Part shown: positions 34,125 to 46,132 of the stretch, piece after piece
How positions within the stretch are numbered: position 1 is the stretch's first letter
Layout of the letters: every line of letters begins with the position of its first letter
Assembly (NCBI GenBank): GCA_027576995.1
Contig: JANBQC010000040.1
Location: forward strand, 1-64,000
Reading direction: 5' to 3'
Length of the DNA stretch: 64,000 nt
DNA from: Dimargaris cristalligena
Taxonomy: Eukaryota > Kickxellomycota > Dimargaritomycetes > Dimargaritales > Dimargaritaceae
The notes under the pieces: generated by a model
What the model was told of the DNA's origin: nothing
Database searches by the model: none
The model's input: the letters and a program-made list of their open reading frames with translations, nothing else
Translations under genes and position numbers: made by a program

Positions 34125-36993
34125 ATGCCGAAGCTAGGCAAAGAGCATGTGGACGCTTACAAGAAGTTGAACCACTACCATAAAACAACCGCCCTACCGC
34201 CGAAGGGGCAGTCTGACCTTGTATTCAACAACATGGTGCGTGGTAACAAGGCAATGTCCGAAGTACGTTTCTATTCTATACAGTGGTAATATTTACACAT
34301 CTTCCATCCACTTGCCTGGAACAACGGGGTTTCCAGGGCCCTTTTCCGAGCAGCCAGGAAGGAACTTACAGTCTACACTGCGTATTGGTCGGGAACTCAA
34401 CTTTTCCTGATGGGGGAGGAAGGGGTGGGAGGTGAATAAGGGGGGGGGGGTCTTACATAGTTCTTACGGTGTGGTGTGCTCTACATTAGCGGTTATATAT
34501 ACCCTTCTATTCCACTGTGTATATTCGAAAGTGGTCCCATGGTTTAGTTTTTTTTGCCGTGGTTGAGCTTTTATGCCACTGAATTATCTCTCCCAGTAGA
34601 GCTTGTTGGACCTCCTTTCTCTCCTGCTACCCTCATTTCCTTTTTTCCTCTGCAGCGTTACACCAGCGTGTGAGCACATTATCTGTTTTTCTTGGCTATT
34701 TCGGCTTCTGAATTTACCAGTGACCCACCTGGACAACAGTGATATTATTGCTCCCATTTCCTACTGTTCCACCCTGTTTATTGATTTACTGTCACTTGGA
34801 AAATTTTGGCCTCTCCCTTCCCTCCGCGTTATTATTGATTGTCCCTTTGCGAACACCCCAATTGTCATTGCCACCGAACTCGCTAACTTTTTACTTTTAC
34901 ATTTATCTTTTACGATCCGGCGCCACCCATCCCTTTGTTTTATTATTGGCTTTACCCCGTCATATATATGCAACCGAGCCAGGTTTTTCGTATTACGACC
35001 GAAACAATCCAGATGGGTAAGTGTTTATATATATTTATGGGGAAACGGCCTTGCCCAGGTGGCTTTCGGAGCCAACCCCCTCTGCATTCCCTCCCAGGCT
35101 ACTGCAGTTGACTACGCAACCCAGGCCTTTATTAAACTGGGTCACTGCCACGCTGTGGGTGACGGGGGAAGGCAAGCAAAATATTGATGTATTCAGTCAC
35201 TTCGCATCAAAGCTATGCTCCCTTTAGCTACCACTATAACGCCTTCACCTGGCCTTGTACTTGGGATATTCCTCCTTCATGTTCTAAACCTATATTTTCG
35301 GCTATTATATACCATCTATTTCTCTATTTCTCTGTTACCTTACACCCCACCCAATTCACCTCGAAGAGGCCAGCCAGACTAAACGCGACGAGTGCGCCGC
35401 TAAACTCCGCGACTGCCAAGAGGTATTTCATAAGCATATTCCCAAATAACGGACCTGTATTTCGCCGTTTCTTGCAAATGAATAATTGTTTGAATGTCAG
35501 TCTACGGTATGCCCCGGGACATCATTTGATTACCCGTCACTTTGCAACTCTGCTGTCTAACTAACCATCTGGTGACGTACATTCATATCCGATATTGCAC
35601 TAATTACCAACCATCATTATCCTACTAGGCTGTTTTAGCCACCGAGATGAACATCATCGATATGAAGAGGAAAATCAGGCGAAACAAATTCAATAATCGG
35701 TACGTTGCTGTTTGGCACCGTCATATTTGATACTGCCTTTTTTCTATTGTTATATTAACATTGGATTTTAGATCCACCTCCATCATCATAGAACCTTGAG
35801 TTTGTCCACTTTCCTTAAACCTAATTCACCAGACATGCGTATATTGTAGTTGCTAACACCATCCGGCCCTCTGTACTTGGTTTATTTCGATTGCTAAATC
35901 GATGGTAAACCTTCAATTCTCCCATTCCATACCTCCCAAACTCTCGACCATGATACCTTTTTTAGCATCCTTTCACGTAGCCTCGATCTTTCGAGAACTA
36001 CCGTGGATCGAAAGCGACTTCTCCGATTTGTTGAGTCCAACCCCATCTTCCGAGACATTCTGGATGAAGATGACTTAAGGATCATCCAAGGGCGGCCAGA
36101 AAGAACCGGGGTCTATGGGTCATACTTGCGGGACGTTACCCTCTCGGATGTTAACCAGCTGCTGGCGAAGATTGATGAGGATGAAGACATGGATGAGGCA
36201 GGGGGTGGCTCTTCTCAATCGGCCTCAACCCAACTGGGCATGGCGCCCGAAGGCTCCGACCCTGATGCTGAGTTGGCCGATCCTGCCAAGAAACGGCGAC
36301 CCCGTCGTCCCAAAGACCCCAATGCGCCAAAGAAGCCTCAAAATGCGTATTTTCGCTACCGGGACCAGGAACTCGGGCGTATGAAGACCGATAACGAAAC
36401 CGAAACGATAACTGATCTGACGAGACGGATTAGCGAAAACTGGAAGAATCTTAGCACAAAAGATAAGCAGGTAAGTTGAGCGGGATGGAACTTGATCTCC
36501 GCGACTGCCTTGATCTAAGATATACGCACCAACAAGATGCCCGGCCTATCCACTTTTTCCAGCGTACTAGGTGTGAGTTTCCGAACCAAAAAGAAAAAAC
36601 CTCCCGAATGATCATCGAGTGTACGTCAATTGGGATACTCCAAATGGGTGTTTTCTATTTTTGTGGGTGTATAGGTTAGATCTAATTAGCCGGCTTCAAT
36701 CCCAGGTTAGATTTTTTTCCTAATTACCCGTGGCATCGCACTTTTCTCCTTTTATACTGTAGCCCTTTTTTGACCAGTATAACCGTGAAATTGACGTTTA
36801 TCGTGTTATATATAAGGAATACCGCCTTGCTATGAAGGCTAGAGCGGAAGCCTTGGGCGAAACACCTGACCCGAGTTTATTGGACCCGCCCGTAATTAAT
36901 CCAGCGGACCCAAATGATCCAGTGCAGCTTGACGAAGAAGATGAGCAAGAAGTTCATCTGTTATTGGACTCCGATCCCGTGGAAAATGCCTAA
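34125..36993 (+). CDS. HMG-box protein, NHP10-like (probable INO80 complex subunit)
   Basis: Model: 34125-34262, 35629-35699, 35981-36470, 36763-36993; joined 309 aa, phases consistent (GTACGT, GTACGT, GTAAGT donors). An HMG box spans about residues 181-256: RRPKDPNAPKKPQNAYFRYR, ISENWKNLSTKDKQPFFDQY, then a basic-acidic helix. The N-terminal part (IIDMKRKIRRNKFNNR, then VDRKRLLRFVESNPIF) resembles the coiled region of Nhp10/TFPT/INO80E proteins, which sit in the INO80 chromatin remodeller. The C-terminal tail is acidic. The first intron of this model is 1366 nt, far longer than the rest; a 54-base exon at 35369-35422 (ASQTKRDECAAKLRDCQE) would fit in frame and extend the coiled region to give 327 aa. 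The HMG box is secure; the INO80 assignment is inference. Confidence 0.82.
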
Positions 36994-37953
36994 TAGCCGA
37001 ATTTAGATAAGGGGATGGGTAGATTCTCCCTCCTTCACCCTGGTACAGTAGTGCCCATTCCTATTTGACCATGCGTTTCTCCATTCTATTCAATTGGATG
37101 TTTCATTCCCTTGCCCACGTTTTTATGTTTTTAACTTCAAGTGCTTGTCTGTACATCATAGCTTCTTTGTTTCCCTCCGTCCTGTTACCACTGGTTAGCT
37201 GACATCTAACATTTATCTTTTAAATATGCCTCTTTGGCCATTTCTTTCACCCGCTAGGGGGGGTTTCTTTTTCTAATGGGTTTGTCATCTCCTCATTTAG
37301 CCTCACTCATTTACTCACTTTTTTTTTTCGTTTAATGTCATTTCCCACATTATTTTAACGTTGATTTGTTGGCGGCATTTCTCACTGATGCCCTTTTGTT
37401 CTAGTATTCTTTTCATTGATATAAATTGTATATGGCTTGATCAGCTCAGCAAAGATTAGTTCCTAGAGCTTTATCCAGGGACCGTGTTGATTGGCTGAAG
37501 TGGGGTATGGAAGGGGGGGGATTAGCCCCGAAATATAACAAATACTACATTGTATAAATTTAATTCGATGCCATTTACCAGATAAAAATGCCCTTCCCAC
37601 CAGATTTAACAATTTTACTTCAATCATTAGTTACAGGAATTTATTGGCTATTCTCCGAGGTTCGAACAAATATCGGTCTTAATGCATTCCAAATGGTTGA
37701 GTTTTAGTTGCGAAGAGGCAGTAGGGCCCGTGATTACTTTGATCGTAATAGATTGCGGCGCTCAGTCCCCAATTCTTCCTCAGACTCGGTATCTGTATAA
37801 TCTATCGATTAGGATAATGCCGACCCGGAGTAAAATCAAATCAATGTTAATTGGAATAGGTGTACCATTATGGCACGGTTAGAAGGATAATGATGAGGTC
37901 GTAGTGATGGTTTCGGGGTGGTTGGATCAAGAACATGTACCTCTTTTCTTTCA
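36994..37953. other. Convergent intergenic region
   Basis: 3' regions of the HMG-box gene (+) and the AP-3 beta gene (-). T-rich on the plus strand from 37020 to 37400. No gene or repeat is recognised. Confidence 0.55.
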
Positions 37954-40629
37954 TTACAACAGGGGAGGAGGTAGCACTGAGTGAAAAGAATCACAGAGAA
38001 ACCGCCCGCCTCCCCGCCGGTCCCCCCCACCGTGTTTTTGAAGGGGTTTCAATTAGACCAGTTTCGATTCTAAATAAAAATAAAAAATACTATACTTACC
38101 TTGCGATAATTCGCTTGACGTGGAATCGTAGTCGCTGTGCGATTGGGAGTCGGTCTCCCAGCTGGATTCGGTTGTATACCCATCGGTAGATTCGGAATGG
38201 GAACCGACTGACGCGGCACTTCGGGGACGGTAGGCCGTGTGGGGGGAAGATTTCGGATAAGGGAGGGGGGATACCGACGCGACCGTGGCGGGTAGCCGTT
38301 CCTCAGGGGAACTGGCCTGACTGTAAAACGCATCCAGGTCGTTCAGATTCTGGGCCCGGGCGGCCGTCGTGAACTTACTGGCCTTTCGTTTGGAGGTAGA
38401 GGTGGTGTTGCGGGGTGCCCCACCGCCACCACCACCGCCACCAGCGCCATTATTACCCCGGCTAGAGCGATCGGCCCGATCCGAAGTAGCGGGGGCTTGT
38501 CCCCGGAACACCGCGGGGGGTTTGCTCGGGGGCCAGGCGGGTAGGTCTTGGTAACCGGCGACCGGGTGGTTTAAGAGCAGCGACAGGGAATTCAAGTCAA
38601 ATAAGGGGGAGTCGCGGTCAGTAATCGGTCGCGGTTGCGTCGCGGAGGCCGGGCCGGTGACCGGGGCGGGTTTTCCGCCTAGGAAAGCCGTCGCCAGGGA
38701 TTTAGCCAGCGTGCGGGGTGAAGATGCGGATGATGGTGATGAAGGGGATGGATCATCCCGGGTATAATCGGTCGTGTCCGGTTCATTATAGGGTTGAATC
38801 AATTGCTGGAGAAACCGGGCCCGGTCACGAAGGTCGTAGTCTAGGTCAAAGCGGGCCAAGGTAAACAGATACTGGACCAGTCCCTGGAGGGTAGGGGTCA
38901 AAGGTAAGGCCACGGATGCCTTGGCTGCCAGGGTCAAGATACTCAATTTGACGGGACTGGTTTCCGTTTTAAAGCTACGGGCCCCCCATTGGAGTAAATC
39001 GGCCGGGTATTGGGGGAACGCGGCCGCAAACTCCCCCACGAGGTAGTACACGTTTTCGCGCGCGAGCGGGGCGGTATGGGGTTGCACAATAACGCTGACC
39101 AAGGCGGCTAGAAGGGAAGGCACGGCCTCGGAAGTGACGGTACGGGTCCGGATTAAGGCGCGAAGTTGGGCCACGGCATGACCTACTATGATGGGGTCGC
39201 TGTTGCGGGTCAGGACCACGAGGCCACGCAGACAGGCGGTGTGGTGCCGGGCCGAGAGGCGTTGGGCGCACCGACCGACGGTTTCAATGGCCGCTTCCAC
39301 CAGGGCCGGCTGGTCGGAACGCAGGTAGCGCTGGAGTTCACGAAGTAAAGCGGGGGCGCCCTGTTCCGTGAGTGTAGCCTGCAAAATCTGGATTTTTAAT
39401 TGCCAAATGTAAGCCGGGTCCTCGGCGGTCACGAAAAAATGGTGCATGTGGGGGGTGAACAGATCGGGTTGCTTTTCACAAATCACCCGAATATGGGTTA
39501 GGACGGCGTATTCCAATTCCCGACTGGCTCTTAGGACTCGAATTAACGGCTTCACTACCTTCGGTAGATCGGAATAGGGGCCGATATGGTAGAGGGCCGA
39601 AACGACCGTCATAACCACAGCGGCATTATCGCTCTGTAGGAGGGGCCAAAAGGAGCGAAGCAAAAGGGCATGGTCCTCGTCGAGATACTGGAGCTTCGCC
39701 GGGTGGTTGTCATCGATGTCGCTACCGGATCCTGGGGGTGGTTCTTGAGAATCGGGAATCGATTCATAGTCCTTACTAAAGGAGGGTGACGGTCCATTGG
39801 AGGATCCGGGGGTGGTAGAGCGGGGTTTCACTGGGTTGGGGTTGATGAACTGGGTCCGGGCGTACCGCAGAAGCAAGTTTACAATAGCAATCTGCCCCCA
39901 TTCGTCCGTATCAATCAGCATCAAGCACAGCTTGGCGAAGTGCGGGTGGATAAGATCGAACCGATCGGGGCACACCCCATTGAAGGCCTGAATAACGCTA
40001 CCGATAGTGATGGGGGTCTTTTCGTGCAGGAGGTTTTGAATGAGGGTGACCAGGGACGAGGTGAGGCTAGGGTCCAGGCTGTGGAGTTTGGGAATAGCAA
40101 AGGCCGCAATTTTGCGCACGTAGGGCGACCGATCGGCGACCCCTTTTTGAATAGCCATGAGCACGATGGAGCTGATAATGGGCACGCGGATACTCGACAG
40201 GACCCGCAACGCCATGGCCCGAATACCCTGGTGCCGGTCGCCCAAGTCCTTCTGAAAAGTGTTGATGGACAGGAGGGCCAAATCGGGTTCCTGTTCGGCG
40301 TAGCGCAGCAGGTACATGTACACTAACTGGCGGATTTCCAAATTGCCCGAGGCCACATTCTTCACCACATCGGGAAAGAATTCGGCCGCATCGTGCCCTT
40401 TGGTAATGACCGCAATGAGCCGGCGCATGCCTTCTAGTTTGTCCCGGTCCACCCGGGAATCGAGTTTCTTCTTGACATCCGCTAGTTTGAGCTCGGCATT
40501 GTCGTAGAACTGAACGGGATTCTCGAACCCGAAATCCTTGGCGTTCTCCACGAGTCCCTCGGACACGCGTTTGGATATTTCGGCGGCGCTGTGGGCGAGG
40601 GCAGCGGCCCGATTAAAGTATTCGGCCAT
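37954..40629 (-). CDS. APL6: AP-3 adaptor complex subunit beta
   Basis: Model: 40629-38100 and 37976-37954, joined 850 aa; intron GTAAGT...CTCAG, the last exon coding only VLPPPLL after the split codon. The adaptin-N trunk covers about residues 30-600: MRRLIAVITKGHDAAEFFPD, VVKNVASGNLEIRQLVYMYL, LRYAEQEPDLALLSINTFQ, SSIRVPIISSIVLMAI, YVRKIAAFAIPKLHSLDP and VCPDRFDLIHPHFAKLCLML, close to human AP3B1. The hinge (about 610-850) is Ser/Pro/Gly-rich with an acidic Ser/Thr tail. No C-terminal ear domain is seen, as in the shorter fungal proteins. AP-3 sorts cargo from Golgi or endosomes to the vacuole. Without splicing the frame would end 16 residues after the donor, so the tiny last exon matters only for the last residues. 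Confidence 0.94.
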
Positions 40630-41483
40630 GGCCTAGGGAGGAAGGGAAGACTTGTCTGGCAGGGGGGTATAATGGGTGAAAATGGGAGGTAGGGGTATTG
40701 TGGTAAATGGTTCGTTTTGGAACGTAGTATGAAATGGTGGGCCGTTGCAATAGAGGGGGTTCGGTATGAAAGATGATGGAATTCAATAAACTTGGTGGTT
40801 AGGCTGGGAATGGGTGCATGTGGTGGATGGAGGGGCGGTTAGAACTGGTCCTCAGGATACACTAACTTGATTATGCGGGCTTTCAACTGTGGTCACATTT
40901 CATCCCACCACTACTGAGGAAACCTGTTGGGCGATTTACTGTGGTATAATATCCCAAGTCACAAGCACTATGTAGTCCTTGCCCGGTACCAAGCTGCCAG
41001 TTTTTAAAGCCCTTTGCTAGCAAACCATAGGTCCAGTTTAGTCGGTTTTGGTTGAGAATTTAGAATGTTCGCAGTGTTTCGAATAAGGGATTCCTTATTC
41101 TACAGATTGGCTACTCGTCTAATTACATAGCCAGTATAGGTTTTTCCACAACCTGGGTTCCCTTCAACTATCCCCCCTCAGTAAATGCTGTCTGCATATA
41201 ACCCATGGCATATGTAAGAGACCAGTGCTGCCTCACTGATCAAATGCAGAGCTACTCCAACCGTCAAAATAAATCCACACTGGTCCGATTTGGGAACGGG
41301 GTGACCTAGCCAAGGAAAATCAAAATAGTATATTATTGAATGTGCATGGAAACCTAAGCCATAGCCAATTTAATTACATGTAATGAATATGCCCATGGTT
41401 ACGACTGGCAAGCTGGTCGGTCAACGGACAAGCCGCGCCTATTAGTATTCGGCCATCCGAGGCTGGGGGCATCAATCTCCTCA
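40630..41483. other. Intergenic, partly CpG-poor
   Basis: Holds the upstream region of AP-3 beta (purine-rich on plus to about 40750) and then a CpG-poor stretch from about 40850 to 41260 that may be an old repeat. No open frame or terminal repeat supports a named element. Confidence 0.5.
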
Positions 41484-42206
41484 TTATTCAGATGACGCTA
41501 GTTTTTGGGCAATGTGGCAATGGTAGTAAACATCCGGTGTAAACATGGGCCTGTCGGTGACTTCTTTGGGGGCCAGAACCCGATGGCGGGTCACTTTCCA
41601 GTGGCAATCGCCCGGCTGTTTCGGTAGGGTTTCGAGGGGCCGGTCGTCGGAGTACGAAATAATAATCCATCGGCCACCCGGTTTTAGCATTCGGCCCACC
41701 TGGCCAGCTAAAGCGCGCAGTCCCAAATCGGGTTCCGATTCGTCGCCACAGCAGATGGTGTCAGTTAGGGTTTTGTCGATGACGATATCAAACGGGGCCA
41801 GCGCCGTCAGAGTGGGGTCGGAGGTCATGGTCATGCAGTCGGCGGTAAGCCAGTGGATTTGGACGTCGTTTTCCGGGTGGTTGGTTGGGGCCTCGGAGGT
41901 AGGAAGCGTCGGTTCCCAACGCAGGCCAAGTTGGTCACAGAAAGTTCGGCACCGTCCAGTCATACGGTCGACTACCGATTGGCAATAGTCTACGTTGGCC
42001 ACCTGGCGGAACCCGTGGGCCAACAGGTCGAAACCCAAGCGGGAAGTACCACAGCCTAGGTGAAGAACCTTGTCCGTGGGTTGCATATAGCGTTCAAGGA
42101 TCGAGCGGAAGACTTGGTAATCGCCTAGCCATTCGAATTGGCTCTCCTTTTCAAAGCGCTGTTCCCAATAGCTCTTCTCATCGTAGCGCCTCGCATGTAC
42201 CGTCAT
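41484..42206 (-). CDS. METTL13/EEF1AKMT4-type SAM methyltransferase
   Basis: Single-exon, 240 aa from ATG 42206. Class I methyltransferase: DEKSYWEQRFEKE and FEWLGDYQVFRSIL at the N terminus, SAM motif VLHLGCGTSRLGFDLL (residues about 46-61), acidic NVDYCQSVVDRM, then FDIVIDKTLTDTICCGDE and MLKPGGRWIIISYS. The YW..RF....FEWL.DY signature and the DKGTLD-like DKTLTD place it with EEF1AKMT4 (ECE2-linked) and METTL13, lysine methyltransferases acting on translation elongation factor eEF1A. Its length matches the EEF1AKMT4 domain. The substrate is inferred from the family only. A divergent 614-bp region separates it from the RabGAP gene. Confidence 0.85.
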   Translation of the reverse strand: MTVHARRYDEKSYWEQRFEKESQFEWLGDYQVFRSILERYMQPTDKVLHLGCGTSRLGFDLLAHGFRQVANVDYCQSVVDRMTGRCRTFCDQLGLRWEPTLPTSEAPTNHPENDVQIHWLTADCMTMTSDPTLTALAPFDIVIDKTLTDTICCGDESEPDLGLRALAGQVGRMLKPGGRWIIISYSDDRPLETLPKQPGDCHWKVTRHRVLAPKEVTDRPMFTPDVYYHCHIAQKLASSE

Positions 42207-42820
42207 AGAGTCAGGCTGATCATAAACGAGGTCGTGGTACTCCTTAAGGGATTCAACCCAGGTAACAAATAATACTACAGGGAACTAAAAAAAAACACAG
42301 ATAACGACTACAATGACAAAAAAAAAACAGGACCCATCATAACCTATTACAACCCGCCACCACCTATAGACATTCTTAGTGGCTAGGCATGGCAGGAGTG
42401 GTTGACCAGGTTCACATAGATGGGTAAACAGTGGATTCGACAAGTATGGCCGGCTGTCTCGAACGCCCGCCTAAGGCGCTCTCATTCGATTCCCAGGAAT
42501 GCCGGACGAACTCCACCCTAGTAACTTGTGACAATCGGGCTGACTGTAGTAGAGTTGTGGGTGGCAGATACAACTATGGAGCTAGGGTAGGGTGAAGGGG
42601 GCTGCTATTTGCTTTACCCTGTTCCTGCGTCTTGGTATTTTTGTAGTTATTGTTTATCCTAGGTATACGGCTTCACTGACCTCATCCTGCCCAGCCCTTG
42701 AGCCATCCCAGTTGCTCCTCGACCCCTTATTACTCCCAACAGCGCCTCCCCTTCTTTTGGCTACCGATTCCCTTCTAGTTGGAGACTGTGCCATAGTGTC
42801 GTTGGAACGAATTTAGTACC
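42207..42820. other. Divergent promoter region, methyltransferase / RabGAP
   Basis: Contains the starts of two oppositely oriented genes. The right half is C/T-rich on the plus strand, as expected for the RabGAP 5' region. A partly palindromic GC-rich patch at 42440-42530 resembles a tRNA at first sight but does not fold as one. Confidence 0.5.
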
Positions 42821-45431
42821 ATGTTGTCTCAAGCCGAAGTCAGGTAAGCCATTCTCAGCCTACAGAGAGCTATCCACCCGCCGAAACTGAGTTCGAAAAT
42901 GAGCCTTGACCCGTCCCCCGGTCCAGCTCGAACAGCAGGACAAAGAACCCCTGGTTCGATTGCCTCTGTTTGTTCGTTGGATAATTTCGACCGTATAAGC
43001 CAGCTCTATCGTATACGCTTTATATTTTCAAGCACCTCGTTGCGATATATATATCTAACTTTTGAATTCTAATTGTATTTACGACCATTTCCGACTTGCC
43101 AGTCAGCGCTGGCGTCAATTTCGTGACGTCTCGCTTTTGTCAATGACAACCCTTCGGGAGCTCGGCCAAACCAGTCAATACACCGAACAGCACCTTCTTA
43201 GTGTCAGTTGGAAGCTTTTCCTGGAGTATCTTCCGGGCCTCGATGACATTCACCTACTGTGGCCCGAGGCCCTGCATAAGGAGCGCTCCCACTACGAACG
43301 GCTCCACATGAAGTACATTATCGAACCTTCGCAGCAACTCAATCCATCGTCGGACGACCAAATCAGTCCCATTGAAGGGCCCACCCAGCCGATTTCCCCA
43401 TCTGTGGTTGATTTGTCGATTCACAATCCGCTATCGTTGGCCCAGGACAGTCCGTGGCAGCAGTATTTCCAGGACAATGAGCTGAAGGCCATTATCCAGC
43501 GCGATGTGGAGCGTACCTTTCCCGACCAGCCCTGTTTCAACCAACCGGATGCCCAGCGGGCCATCACGGACATTCTCTTCGTGTACTGTAAGATGCACCA
43601 AGATACCTCCTACCGGCAGGGCATGCACGAGCTGTTGGCCCCCCTGTGGAAGGCCGTCAATGAAGACCGGTTTCACCGGGGTACGGGGTTCCCATCCGAC
43701 CCGGTGGTCAGCCAAGATAATATCATTTTTCAGGTCCTGGATGCCCGCTATGTGGACCACGATGCATTTGCCCTGTTTTGCCGGATTATGCGCGTGGCCC
43801 GGCCTTGGTTCGAGGTTAGCGATGTAGCTCGCAACGCCTCGGCTAACCTGCGGCCCCGTACTGCCCTACCCGGAGCAGGATCAGACCGTTCGGCAGGGGG
43901 AACTATTTCCGACTCACTCCGCCATTTGAAAATAGCGGAATTGAGCCGGGCAACCCCCATTTTGGCCAAATGCAACCACATCTTTTATTCCCTATTGAAG
44001 CGGGTTGACCCGTCTTTGTTTCAGCACCTTGAAAGCCTGGAAATCGAGCCCCAACTCTACGGTATCCGTTGGATTCGTTTATTATGGGGCCGAGAGTTTC
44101 CATTCGACGACTTGGTGACCCTCTGGACCGCCCTTTTTGCCCATGATCCGAATCTGGTCGCGGTCGAATGGGTGTGTGTGGCCATGTTAATTCGGATTCG
44201 CCATCTCCTTCTCGAGGGTGACTATTCCACTTGTCTTCAGCATATCATGCGCTACCCGCCCTTGACCGGTCCCGGAACGGCGGTTTCCTCCCCGGGCGAC
44301 GGGGAAGGTGGTCGTACGTATTCGAATTATATCCCATCCTTCCCCCACCTACCGGGCCTGACTCTGACTACCTTAACCCCCGTCCAATTTCTGTTTCAGC
44401 AGGCCGTATACCTCCGCCAAAACCTGGGTCCCTCCGCGGGTTACTTAGTTATTACCCAGAATAATGCCATCCTGGGGATTGAGACCACCAATGAACCATT
44501 GCCCCCCCTGGACGCGACCGCACCCCTTTCCCCCCGGATCACTGATCCTATTAAACCTACTGTAAACCAGCACTACACCCGACGCCCCCTGCCACCCAGC
44601 CAGCCGGCTGCCACATCGGTCCCTACCACTCGAACCAAGACGGCGCCGGCAACCAGCCGGTCCAGCTTGGAAGCCGATTCCCAGCGGGCCATTAGCCAGA
44701 CAACTGCGGATATTCTATTACAATGCGAGAAGTGGCTCCAGCTCCTCATTGAAACTCGGTCACCCTCCCAGACTAACCTAGCCTCCCCAATTCCCGAAGC
44801 CCATACGGATGAATCGGTTGGGGCGGTTGTTCCGGCGGTATTCCATACGCTTCGCTATACCCGGCAGATATTGGAAAAACGGGTGAATCCCAATGGCGCG
44901 GCGATTCACCAGCCCCAACACGTGTCCACCTCCGCTACGTTGAATCTTCTCCAAACCGCCCGGTCCCGGCTCAGTGCACTTGGCCGGGAACTCTCGCTGG
45001 ACAAGGCCCAGACTGACGGGAATCCCGGGGCTGGGTCCCGGGCCGTTGCCAAACCCCGTGCGACGCAAGTGGAACAGACCTTTTGTCGGGTAGTGGCCGT
45101 CAGCTCCACTCCCCCGGAGACCCAGCCCCCTTCGGATCCGTTGCTCTCGCTTAGACCGCCATCCTCCTCACCAACTTTAAGGGCCCAATCGCCGCCTTTG
45201 ATCCGACCCTTATCGCCCTCCTTATTGACCGGTCGCGCACAAGCATCAGGATCGGCCATGCGTTCACGTCTCACCACCCGGGGAGTCACTTCTCCCCCTC
45301 TGACGGCCCGATCGCCCCCCGTCTCGTCAGGCACGGGTCGCCATGGGTCTATGTTTCCCAATTCTTCGCAAATCGGCTCCAGGCCAGGTTCCCAGTCCGT
45401 GACCGACGACCCCTTAGGGGCACTCCGCTGA
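42821..45431 (+). CDS. TBC1D5-like Rab GTPase-activating protein
   Basis: Model: 42821-42843 (MLSQAEV plus a split codon), intron GTAAGC...CTAAC...GCCAG, then 43103-45431; joined 783 aa. The TBC domain has FxxVSWKLFLEYLP-like HLLSVSWKLFLEYLPG, INNPLS-like HNPLSLAQDSPWQQYFQD, the arginine-finger motif IIQRDVERTFP, and the glutamine-finger motif SYRQGMHELLAP; both catalytic fingers are intact. A Ser/Gly-rich insertion near residues 255-275 splits the domain, and the last 300 residues are Pro/Ser-rich and disordered. TBC1D5 turns off Rab7 on late endosomes with retromer. The first short exon is inferred from the splice fit; ATG 43143 is an alternative start that would lose 22 residues. Confidence 0.88.
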
Positions 45432-46132
45432 AGTCTCTTTTGATAATTGCGCAAATATATGTTTTTGAATATATTAATTGCCCTATTATATATTGGTTAT
45501 AAATATATATTTGTATGTTCTTATTCCACTATATCCCGCTTTCTTTCTTTTTTTCCTCGGAAACTTGAACTTTCATCATAATATTGTTTTTGATTATGTG
45601 ATATAATCTGTTTCTCAGTAAATTCTTGTGATAATCCCTAAACGCAGATATATTCTCAGTGTGAGTGGCATATCTTAGCTAGAGTGGTCTACTTCCATTT
45701 ACAACATTTATACAATATATGGGTTAGATATTTGGCGCAGTTGTATAGGCTTTTGAATAATATATGTTTGGGATGGTAGGCGGGATAATAGGGCGATTAC
45801 CCCTTCTATCATCGAACTTCATTATTTTATTACTATTATTAGCGAATTACTTCATCGAACCCATCCCCATCTTATTAATTGTTTTTCTGGACTTAAGTCC
45901 CGGCTTTGAAAAGGGTCTATAGTACCACCGGGGCGGGTGAGGCCTGCTATATATACCCGAGGGCATATAGGGGCCTCGGAAAAATTACTAAATAAAGCAA
46001 GTCGCGGCTTTAGGAGCCGTCGATTCCCATGATAGAAGGGGTAATCGCCCTATTCCATGGAATACACTAGTCGAGATTAGAGGATATCGGAGAAGTAGCT
46101 ATGCTAGTTAAAATTTTATAGTATATTAGATA
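45432..46132. other. Repeat-bearing intergenic DNA downstream of the RabGAP gene
   Basis: AT-rich 3' flank of the RabGAP gene to about 45780, then the terminal-inverted-repeat element at 45787-46054. No gene. Confidence 0.5.
45787..46054. mobile_element. 268-bp non-autonomous element with perfect 26-bp terminal inverted repeats
   Basis: AATAGGGCGATTACCCCTTC... at 45787-45812 is the exact reverse complement of 46029-46054. The 216-base interior has no coding frame; it includes CTATATATACCCG and ACTAAATAAAGC. Perfect arms suggest recent movement or selection. No convincing target duplication was found, and no second copy is in the window. Confidence 0.65.

Noticed and set aside
34603..35187. 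194-codon frame within the HMG gene's first intron
   Set aside because: T/C-rich DNA translated into Leu/Ser/Phe; no ATG at the start and no domain. Kept only as possible intron or promoter sequence.
42439..42530. tRNA-like GC-rich patch with GACAAGT/ACTTGTG ends
   Set aside because: The end pairing is suggestive, but no T-arm (stem around TTCGANT) or anticodon stem pairs properly on either strand.
44906..45454. 182-codon antisense frame in the RabGAP tail
   Set aside because: Composition reflects the Ser/Pro-rich tail read backwards; no recognised content.
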